Of a stretch of 64,000 nt of DNA, positions 55,546 through 64,000 are shown piece after piece (position 1 is the stretch's first letter; the number at the start of each line of letters is the position of its first letter). A model generated the notes under the pieces. That model was not told where the DNA came from and made no database searches. It was given only the letters and a program-made list of their open reading frames with translations. Location of the stretch: NCBI GenBank assembly GCA_964035015.1, contig CAXIUP010000192.1, positions 447,501 through 511,500 on the forward strand. The letters run 5' to 3'. The DNA comes from Corallium rubrum (taxonomy: Eukaryota > Cnidaria > Anthozoa > Scleralcyonacea > Coralliidae). The position numbers and the translations under genes were made by a program.

Positions 55546-56200
55546 TAAACATTTGAACGGGAGGCGGGTTACTGCGCATGCCCGAAACCGTTGGTACATC
55601 GAAAATTGTGAAGGTCGCTTGAAAAAACTTTATTTATTTCTACGTTGAGCGGAGGGCAGGGCAATTTTGGGAGTCGATCAGTTGAAGGAACTATCTGACA
55701 TGGTGCTGGCCGAGTTTGGTGTCGATGGAAGCGTTTGGGTTGATTTTATGGCCCATCATTGTTGCGGACCTCTGTCGAATTTGCGAAATTCCTTCCGTAG
55801 TGTTAACTCACAGTGTGGATGAACCTTTCATGTGTCGCTTGTCGAGACCTCTTTGACAGCACGGCCAAATAAAATTGTCTGGCATAGCCGCTCAAGATAC
55901 AATAATAGAATTGGTCAGTCGCCTAGAACGGAATGTTGTGCGCCGACAAGCAGCCGTTAGTGGTAGCGGGTTTCCCGTCTCCCTAATAACGACTGCGGGG
56001 GGCAACGAAAAACCGGGGAAGTTCGAAACCGAATTAGAGGCCTTCGAATGACTTCTCAAAATCAAGTAGTATTTTAAACAAACGTCTCATGCTTGAAAAC
56101 CTAATCAAGTCCGAAGTTTGAGCTATGATTTTGAATTACCTTTCAAAATCATGTTTGAAGTCTTCCATTGTATTATTAACTTACATAATTTTGATTTCAG

Positions 56201-56418
56201 AGCCCTTTATACGCAGAGAATGGACAAAGAAAGAAAGAGAGGCTGTTCATAAGCACCTGGGTAGTTGCATTCGTAAAGGAACGGTTCCAGGCAAACAGGA
56301 ATGCGAGAAATGCAAGAGAAATTCAAAAGGTGCGCTGGACAGGCGAGAATGGAAGGCAATAAAATTCTTTGTTAAAAATCACATAGATAAAAGAAAAAAA
56401 GACCTACTGCAAAAATAA
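56201..56418 (+). CDS. Terminal exon: C-terminal domain and stop
   Basis: 218-nt exon after ACATAATTTTGATTTCAG; enters in phase 1 and ends in TAA. It reads about 72 residues: PFIRREWTKKEREAVHKHLG, then VPGKQECEKCKRNSKGALDR and REWKAIKFFVKNHIDKRKK. I recognise this as the C-terminal module of the zinc-finger/recombinase-like animal proteins (W-[ST]-x3-E start, PGK-x2-C-x2-C centre, W-K-x-[IV]-K-x-[FY]-V end). It may be a small helical zinc-binding domain; its role is unknown. An AATAAA lies at 56586-56591. Confidence 0.8.
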
Positions 56419-56465
56419 CGACGTTTTGCACTAGAACGAACCAGACAGACGGGCCGTCCGTGCGG

Positions 56466-56790
56466 TCAGAATTGTCCAAGGGAACACAGCAGGAATGCTA
56501 TTTGACTTGTTTCCTACCTGATCTTCACCAGTCTTCATATTTGCATATTTCCAGTGAATCTCCATGCGTGATCGCCATCTTTTAAAATAAATACGAATAT
56601 CCGCTGTCCAACAACAATTTCATCACCGGTATGTGCGAACGAATTCCAATTGCCACTTCGTAGTCAGCTGATATTCGTATTAATTTTAAAAAGATGTTGA
56701 TCACCCACCATGCAAATATAAAGTCTACAAAGATGAAGATCAGGTTCGAAACAAGTCAAATAGCATTCTGCTGTGTTCCTTTGAATTGAC
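56466..56790. repeat. Foldback in the 3' UTR
   Basis: CAGAATTGTCCAAGGGAACACAGCAG...TTTGACTTG on the left pairs with CAAGTCAAATAGCATTCTGC...GAATTGAC on the right, and GATCGCCATCTTTTAAAATA pairs with AAAAAGATGTTGATCACC further in. Arms about 140 bp. The presumed poly(A) signal AATAAA (56586-56591) lies within the left arm. Probably an inserted MITE that became part of the 3' UTR. Confidence 0.7.
56586..56591 (+). promoter_or_regulatory. Putative poly(A) signal
   Basis: First AATAAA after the stop codon at 56418, about 170 bp downstream. It lies inside the foldback at 56466-56790. Confidence 0.4.
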
Positions 56791-56867
56791 GGCAAACTTT
56801 TCCCACTACGGATCTCGTATGTATTTATTTTTATTTTATTTTCCCCTGTTGTTTGTTTATGTTTGTA

Positions 56868-57320
56868 CTTTTAAGGTTACGTAACTGCGCGTTGAGTTTA
56901 AAAGCAATCAAATTCAAGTTTTTGCAGTTTATAGCAAAATGATTGTAGAATTGGACATTTTGAAAAGTATTTAAACTTGTTTTGTTTTGACAAAACTCTG
57001 AAAACGCATTCGCTTTGCGCCGCGACATTTGTTGAACTACAGTTTTAATCAAATCATGTAAAAATAGTTTTAATTGAAACTAGCTGTTCTACAAAAATGT
57101 GTACAAATGTGGAAAAAATTGTATAGCTATAGCTACGGCGTAAAGCGAATGCGTTTTCAGTTTAAATACTTTTCAAAATTGTAAATCAACTGTCCAATTC
57201 TACTATCATTTTGCTATAAACTGTAAAAATTTGAATCTGATTGCTTTTAAACTCAACGCGCAGTTGCATTATTCGCACATTTTAAGCACTATACTCCAAG
57301 GGGTTACGTAACCTTAAAGG
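56868..57320. mobile_element. MITE with TTTAAGGTTACGTAAC ends
   Basis: CTTTTAAGGTTACGTAACTG at the left and, inverted, GGGGTTACGTAACCTTAAAG at the right. The arms extend about 150 bp inward (AACTCAACGCGCAGTTGC, ATGCGTTTTCAG). About 450 bp, no ORF. Confidence 0.8.
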
Positions 57321-57770
57321 AGGATTTAGCCATTTCGCTTGTTGGTCGTTGGCCAATCAAAAATTGTGATTTGGTAGGATTACGCACTGGGGGATAATAA
57401 TTTTTCAAAGAGAAAGAAAAAACAGAATATTATTAAAAAATTCGGTTTTAAAGTACATTTGTTTTGCCGAAAGAACTGGAACAAAAAATATAAAAGAAAC
57501 AAACTTTATTACATAGGTTTCTTGGCAGTATTTGATACCAGTCTATTAGAGTTTGGTTAAGTTATGTATTTTGGTTAACGTTTGTGATTTTCACTGTTAG
57601 AAAATGTATACATGCTGCGATTGTATATGGTTCGTTGTTGCCAAACATTAAACAAAGACTTGTTTTTAAAACTTGCAGGCAATATTAGGTAGGCGGATAT
57701 GATTTTGCTTTTGCTGAAACTGTGCACTTTGTAATAGAGTGAACCTTTGCCACAGTATTGACATTCCTAA
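57321..57770. other. Intergenic, nothing recognised
   Basis: About 450 bp of AT-rich sequence without ORFs, repeats or hairpins that I can support. Confidence 0.5.
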
Positions 57771-58372
57771 GCGGGTGTTTATATGGAGGCCAGCCATCCC
57801 GGGTACCCAGGCCAGCCCGCGTAGCCAAAATCTCGCTTTGTGAGATCGAGATCTCGGTTATCCGGGCTGTTTTTTCCCCATGTAAACACGATTGGCCGGG
57901 CTAGCTCGTCTACCCGGGCTGGCACTCAAAGCTTCGTACACGCGTCAAAATTTGTTTTTATCAGCTTTTTTCGACGTATTAACAATTCACAAATTCTGCT
58001 TGTTCATGTACAGTTCATATTTAAAACAATGAGACTTCGTGTCTTACCAGAACTGATAAATTACGCAATTAGCAAAACGAGCAAGCCAGCCTGGCTAGGC
58101 GAGGTAGCCCTTGTCATGTAAACACAATAAAAATCAACTCGGCAAAGCGGGCTAGCTTGGTTAAGCCTGGTTTTCATATGTCGCCGATCGTCGGCGATTT
58201 GTGATTTAGATGCATGTTAAGTAAAAGAATAAAAGCACTGCTTTTCTGCATTGTTCTTTATTACTTAACATGCTGCTGCATTTCCCGTTTTAACATGCAT
58301 CTAAATCACAAATCGGCGACATATGAAAACCAGGCTTAACCCGGGCTGGCTCGCCTCCATATAAACACCCCC
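57771..58372. mobile_element. MITE with GGGTGTTTATATGGAGGC ends
   Basis: GGGTGTTTATATGGAGGCCAG at the left and, inverted, GCCTCCATATAAACACCC at the right. Subterminal CCCGGGCTGGC motifs occur in both orientations, resembling the elements at 5792 and 6009. It is interrupted near its right end by the TTAA-flanked MITE at 58165. Confidence 0.8.
58165..58335. mobile_element. TTAA-flanked MITE nested in the previous one
   Basis: Ends GCCTGGTTTTCATATGTCGC and, inverted, GCGACATATGAAAACCAGGC, with TTAA at 58161-58164 and 58336-58339. Same end family as 5617 and 6522. The TTAA target duplication is typical of piggyBac-type transposition. Confidence 0.85.
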
Positions 58373-58422
58373 TATGACCAACAATTTTTTTATATAAGGC
58401 CCCCTAATTTACCCTGGGTGCC

Positions 58423-60218
58423 TATACCCTGCTAGACAGAGCTTCCCTCCCTCCGAAGGCGTGAAGGAAACTCTGCACGAAAGCGACGAATTATCTATCG
58501 TGCATGCGCGAAATCACGTGTACGAAAACGTCACTTTCCTTTAATTATTAACATTAAATTCGTTCAAAATTTGAATTTATAAAACTTACCAATGGGATTC
58601 ATCAAAGAGCAAATCCAATTATGCATGACCCTAGTCTCTGGAGCAGCATCTTCGCAGAAAAAGACTCGAGTATTTCTGGACTACTGAAAATAACGTCGTA
58701 TTTAAAAACATTCATTTTGCAGCGATTCGACTTCTGAACATTCCAGCTTGACTCGACCCAATCCAACTCGCTCGCATTCTTTGATTTGGCTGATTTGGTC
58801 GATAATGGCGTTCAGTGGCGATACAACCAGAACTGGTCTGTAACACGAGTTCGCAGAAAAGCGTATTTTACTTCCTTCCACTTCGAAGTCATTGTTTTTT
58901 GTTTTGGAAGATCGAGAGCGTGAGATCGCGGACGCTTAAAAATCCAGCGGATTTGAATTTGGAATGACATGCGTAAATGTAGGGGTTCTGAGTCCGGTGG
59001 AGCCGGTGCCAGGTGGAGCTCTGCGCTCCACCGCTGACGTAAGCATTTTAAAGTTTTATGTTAATTTTTCATGTCACCTGTGTTTATAGAGCGCTTTCAC
59101 TCACGTGATCGGTAGTCCCCTTGGGGTGGTGAAACAATACGAAATATTTGAACAAGAATAGAGCTACATTTCAGTGGAACACCAATATGGCCGCCATTTC
59201 ATTGTTTGGGAACACCAATATGGCCGCCGTGACGTCAGATCAAAACGGCGTATTAGGTGTCCTAGCAAAAACTACTCAAAAACTACTTATGGTAAAAACT
59301 CATTACCACTCGTAAACTTACAGTGGTCACATCACCATGCAAAGTCTCTATTGTCCCGTTTGGTTGAAGGCCATACTTACATGTAAGCCCGGAATGCCCC
59401 AATGTGTTTATGTCTTATGAGCGTTTGAACATGTACTCATGTATTTATGAGCATGTGAGCAGGTACTTATGAGGGACTTTGAGCATGTTTTAAGGATGCT
59501 CATTTACGAGTGGTAATGAGCTTTTACCATAAGTAGTTTTTGAGCTAGTTCTAACTTAACGAACAGCAGCTCACGCATAAAAAGGGACTTACTAAGTATT
59601 TTCGGTGACGACGTCACAAAACAAAAATATGGGTAGTATACGTGTCTGAGTTTGAACGTAGAAAAATATGTCCGGAAACTAAACGGACCATCGGGCCGCG
59701 TTGGGCCAAAATGAGCGTTTGAGCATGTGCTCACAGGTTTATGAGCAATTGAGCATGTGCTCATGACTCATGAGAGACTTTGAGCATTTTTTGGAGATGC
59801 TCATTATGAGTTCGTTACCATGAGTACGTTCTGAGCTAGTGCTAATTTCTAATGAGCAAGTGAAAAATTCTGTATGAAATGGGGAAATATATGTCTACAA
59901 AACTTACCAACCGCATGTGGGAGCATACGCTACAGTATGACGTCAGTTGGGCATGACCGATCCTGCCCACAGTAAGCACCTTGTTGCTAGGACACCTAAT
60001 AAACACAGCTGACATGAAAAATTAACATAAAACTTTAAAATGCTTACGTCGGCGGTGGAGCGTAGGGCTTCACCGGACTCAGATCCCCTACTTTGTATAC
60101 TAGTAATGTTGAACCGGTTTTAAACCGGTAAATTCTTGATCAAAGAATTTGTCGCTTTCGTGCAGAGGTTACTTCACGCCTTTGAAGGGAGGGAAGCTCT
60201 GCCTAGCAGAGTAGGGTG
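58423..60218. mobile_element. Three-level nested inverted-repeat cluster
   Basis: Outer arms: ACCCTGCTAGACAGAGCTTC...GCACGAAAGCGAC (58425-58490) and its inverse at 60150-60218. Middle arms: GTCCGGTGGAGCCGGTGCC...TTAATTTTTCATGTCA (58990-59083) and inverse (60010-60092). Inner: a copy of the 6741 MITE family (59090-59250) and AAAACTACTTATGGTAAAAA with its inverse near 59515-59540. No ORF. Confidence 0.7.
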
Positions 60219-60719
60219 TCTGAGGTTCTTCCACGAAAGGGACTAAGTCATGCGCGTGTCTTGGATGACGTAATCAGTCTATTGTTTATGACATTTATTT
60301 TTTCCTCTAGTAAAAAATGTCAAAACTGGAAATAGATGACGAGGCTTAGTTTAATTTGCATGTATTTAGAACGCTGTTTAAATATTTTGCTCAACATTTT
60401 TGTTTTCATTTGACACATAAAATATATCAAAACACTTATTTATAATCTATTTACAAAACAGTGTGTTTTCCCGAGCCTTAGTAAAATAAGTGTTAATTAC
60501 GTTATAAAATAATGAATATTTACTTATTGGAATGCTAAAATATTTTCATGAAGTGAAAGATGGAACATTTACCATTTATTTTGTTGTTTTATGTTACACA
60601 AAAATACCAATCAAAATACAAAATACACTCATCTATTACAATATATATTCTGTTTATCAGCCCTGATCAGTGTTCACTCAGTCGAGAACAATATAACGAC
60701 TACTGATAATAGCCGCACA

Positions 60720-60870
60720 CGCTACAATTTTAGTGGGCCGATGTATGGTTTAGATGCATGGTAAATAATGAAGAAGAAAGAGTACAGAGCAGTGAGGATA
60801 ATGAGCCCACAGACTGTTTCTCTTTTTAACTTGCATCTAAACCATAAATCGGCCGACTAAAATCGTAGCG
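60720..60870. mobile_element. Short MITE
   Basis: CGCTACAATTTTAGTGGGCC...GGTTTAGATGCA (60720-60758) and its inverse (60832-60870) enclose about 75 bp. The ATGCAT...TTTAGATGCAT theme is shared with the MITE at 58165. Non-coding. Confidence 0.75.
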
Positions 60871-61370
60871 TTTGCACCTGGCTTCAGCGCTGGTGTGTGA
60901 ACATATTGAACAATTAGATTATCAGCTCGAAATTTCTATGGAATGATAGTTGACGAGCCGAAAGCACAAGTCAACTATTATCCAGAAATTGAGAATGAAT
61001 GATATGGGAGAGGTATGGTCTGAAAACTCATGGGACGTCTGTTCAATCTTTCTGTACGCATTTATTTAAATTTGCATATCCACGATGACGGTTAATATTA
61101 TATTTTAGTATAATGAAGGAATCAACCAATAGAATCATTTCCCGGATTCAATTATCAAACTGTGCTTTTTAAATATTAATAAATCTAAAACAAATTATTT
61201 GTACACGACGAGGTACTGTTAGGTTCAACATAAATCACAGCTGTTTATGATTCTGTTTGTTTGCTAACCCCTTCCGAGTTCCCAGACTATATCTCTATTG
61301 ACCATGGTGCATGTGCATGATGTAAAACATACAATCTGATACAGCTCATGATCACAATGATCATCACAAG

Positions 61371-61825
61371 CTCACTTCCCGAGTGTATTGTTTACAACGG
61401 TTATATATAATTATATATATATATATATACTATTTACAACGAGCCGAAGGCGAGAGCTTGTATATCAAATACAACACGGACACGAATGTTGTAAATAACT
61501 TAAAATACTACGAGTCTTTCATGTTAATATAGGTAATATTAGCTTGGATTTAGTTGGAAAAAGGTTAATTTTAACGTTTGAAAGTTGAGATAGCCTTGAT
61601 GTATAGTACGTGTGATACAGCAGCTAGAGGTCTCTAACTCTAACTCTATTAGTATTCTGTATATGGTCTATTAGTATTCTGTATCAAATGATACAACCAC
61701 CCGTGGTTTGTATCAGATATACAACTCCGTCATGGCACTGATTTCTTTTGTTTTTTCTTCATGAATGATTGAGTATTTTAAATATTACATAAAAGCCGTT
61801 GTAAACAATACACTCAGGAAGTTAG
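61371..61825. mobile_element. MITE with GAGTGTATTGTTTACAACGG ends
   Basis: CTTCCCGAGTGTATTGTTTACAACGG at the left and its near-complement CCGTTGTAAACAATACACTCAGGAAG at the right. The interior has a TA run and GATACA motifs. About 455 bp, no ORF. Confidence 0.8.
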
Positions 61826-62852
61826 CTTGGGGTAGCTGTGGTATTATAACAGAAATTTGAGGTGAAAGGTGGCTTAATTTATTGACGTTTATGACCACAT
61901 ATACCAATACGGCTCGCTCGATTATGATCATTTTCCTTTGTGTTTTCCTAATGAGTTATTAATGAGTTTGAAAAGGATTTTCCCGCCACTAATAAAAGTG
62001 ATAATCTCACATGTGACGATTATCGCGATAAGCGCTACTGCTCAATTTTGAAGCCAGTATAAATAAGACGTCATTTGAACACAAAATATGTTAAATGTTA
62101 ATTAAAAATTAACTTAATAATTATTTAGAAATGTTAATACATAGTCTTATACGATGATTATCTGACAGATTTTGTTCTCGAAAAATGACATTTTTTGCTT
62201 TATGCCACAGCCATTTTCGAGTTTGGTCACATAAATGATTTCAGTTCATGTTCATAATGTGCATAAGTTCTTTAGATATCAGCGTTATTTTAGTTAATTT
62301 TAATATCACGTCAAGATTTAAGAATATGTTGAGTAAACACGTCGCTCTTAAATGGCGACGTCCAAAACAGATACGTACGAAAACGAGATATTTTTCGAGA
62401 GCAAAAGGGCAGATATTGTAAAGTTATTAATATTTCTAGTCATAACACTGTTAAAGGGCTGGTATGTAAGAATAATTACTTTGTTAATTAAGTTCCTTTT
62501 TACAGGAATATTCTCTTTTTGTGAAAATACGTTATGATTGCAATTTAATAAAAATTTAAACTTCCTTGACATACATGCTTGGAAATTTTATGAGCAGTCA
62601 TTTGTTGCGTAACCACTTATAATTTCTGAGCTTTCGGCAACCTAAAACGCTGTTTTACCGCCCACCATTTCTGATGTAAACTCTAATATAAACGGGATCA
62701 TTGCATTCTGATCGTTTAGACATACCTTTTTAAATAGTACGTACTTTAAGCGTGTTTTAAGATGGGCAGTTGCTTAACCGAATAAGTCATTTGTAATAGG
62801 AATTTGTAGCCATACTAAAAAAAGAACGTGGTTTGTTAGTGCACCATCTTCA
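61826..62852. other. Intergenic, nothing recognised
   Basis: About 1 kb of AT-rich sequence. ORFs of 61-74 codons near 62350-62570 on both strands have no domain and overlap one another; treated as chance. Confidence 0.5.
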
Positions 62853-62991
62853 ATGGGTCCATGCGGGTTTACGTTACGCTTTTGTTCTCACCACCAAGCA
62901 TCGCTTTGACGTTAAGAGGACCTGTAGAGTCGAAGCGAGGCTTGGTGAGAACAAAAGCGTGACGTAAACCCGCATAAGCCCCATAGACCAA
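62853..62991. mobile_element. Short foldback element
   Basis: ATGGGTCCATGCGGGTTTACG...CTTTTGTTCTCACCACCAAGC pairs with GCTTGGTGAGAACAAAAGCG...TAAACCCGCATAAGCCCCAT. Arms about 55 bp, loop about 35 bp. Confidence 0.75.
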
Positions 62992-63640
62992 ATCGTAGTT
63001 TCATTTGGGCCCACATGCAAATTATTTCCTATTCAATTAGACCGGCTATGCAAACTACATTGTGTCCATTAAAGCATAACCGGGAAGATAACATAGCTAG
63101 CTGGGACAGTTTTTTTCATGGTTTGAACATATTTTTTAGACACGACTTTGGTACGCAAAAGATACGCAAATTTTGTCCTTACAGAATACCTAAACATTGA
63201 ACAGCTTTTCAAATTAGAACGAGTTATGATAACTACGGCTGCTTCAGCCTCATGTTATAAATGAACTACGTTTTGGGCCCGACTCAGATCGTATGCGCAG
63301 TCGAAACCGCGGTTTTGTCTATTATATTCATAAGCAAAATTAACAAACACACATTGACCCCACAAGTATAATCTGATCATTGGACCTCGGAAGTGGCTAA
63401 GCACACGTACCAATTAGTCTGAGCACCGGACCCCGCAAGTAACCAAATATACGAAATGAAAATGTCCCCACAAGTCGGTCTCCACAACTTCGCGGAAAAC
63501 AAAAATCATCAGGTTATCTAAAATTTAGCTTGTGGTTAAATAGTAAATGCAACAGAGCAAGAAACCATATTCTAAACCATTTACAAAAGAAAAAACGGGT
63601 GGTCCTCACAAGTAGGTTGACCTCACAAGTAACCAAAGTC

Positions 63641-63642
<2 letters not shown>
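62992..63642. other. Intergenic, diverged short repeats only
   Basis: CCCCACAAGTA/CCTCACAAGTAACCAA-type motifs recur about six times between 63355 and 63635 with other spacing. No gene recognised. Confidence 0.5.

Positions 63643-63701
<59 letters not shown>
63643..63701. repeat. (TG)n dinucleotide
   Basis: About 29 GT units. The Cys/Val and His/Thr frames across it are artefacts. Confidence 0.95.
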
Positions 63702-63702
<1 letters not shown>

Positions 63703-63709
63703 CAGTGTT

Positions 63710-63840
63710 TCCACTTTGAAGGAAAATTTCCTTTTGAAAGGAAATTTTGAAAAAATGAAGGAAATTTGAAGGAAATGAATTTTTGAAGGAAATTTGAAGG
63801 AAATTTTAGAAAAACGAAGGAAATATGAAGGAAAATATAA
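63710..63840. repeat. GAAGGAAATTT short tandem repeat
   Basis: About ten copies of GAAGGAAATTT/GAAGGAAAT variants with irregular spacing, two of them inverted near 63725 (AAATTTCC). The last 160 bp of the window show nothing further. Confidence 0.8.
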
Positions 63841-64000
63841 AATATTCAAAATATCGACAGAAAACACTTTTTTTCTGTTCACATATTCACGGGTTGACAA
63901 ATTCTCACGTTACAGACTCTTGAGTTGTGAGTTTGCCGTCATAAAAACCTATTTATAATACAATCACCTGATCTGTTCCATTTTCCCCACGCATTTAACG

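Overview
This window reads as nuclear DNA from an invertebrate animal, most likely an anthozoan cnidarian (stony coral or sea anemone). That is an inference from the mix of Penelope-like elements with GIY-YIG domains, BEL/Pao and Ty3-type fragments, dense foldback MITEs and many microsatellites. No bacterial gene, rRNA, functional tRNA or CRISPR array is visible.

The main object is one large plus-strand gene running from before position 905 (its 5' end lies outside the window) to a stop codon at 56418. I assembled it from splice-site phase. There are 19 short and 2 long confident exons plus a terminal-domain exon. Almost all enter and leave in phase 1. The exon lengths total 3233 nt, which with one incoming base gives 1077 residues and a stop. 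Part 1 (905-26946) is a series of 12-31 codon exons in repeated families: five copies of a 24-residue exon, two Ser/Asp-rich SDDEQ exons, single exons of other types, four basic-acidic VNKRKR exons and a 12-codon micro-exon. Part 2 (27842-29087) carries two zinc fingers and the first Arg motif of a tyrosine recombinase. Part 3 (38828-39306) carries the second Arg, the His and the Tyr of that catalytic domain. Part 4 is two acidic exons (40128, 44086), a basic exon (46616) and a C-terminal domain (56201-56418). I interpret it as a Crypton-like, probably domesticated, tyrosine-recombinase/zinc-finger nuclear protein whose N-terminal half grows by exon duplication.

The introns hold most of the sequence. 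1-4.3 kb: tandemly duplicated exon-plus-triplet-repeat units. 4.3-10.1 kb: palindromes, end-to-end MITEs, a 2.2 kb hAT-like element and a 0.5 kb foldback. 12.7-16.2 kb: two nested Penelope-like elements, both head-to-head; the outer carries a recognisable hammerhead ribozyme in each arm. 17.6-20.1 kb: a decayed BEL/Pao element. 21.3-24.2 kb: a recent 1.45 kb tandem duplication that doubles two exons. 32.1-36.2 kb: a Foldback-like element with arms of 188-bp tandem repeats. 36.3-37.0 kb: a pentanucleotide satellite. 45.5-46.4 kb: a Ty3-type gag relic. 47.7-55.7 kb: tetra- to octanucleotide satellites within nested inverted repeats. 56.5-64 kb, after the gene: only MITEs, hairpins and simple repeats.

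All coordinates, alignments and pairings were made by eye. Family names for the repeats are structural assignments, not database matches.
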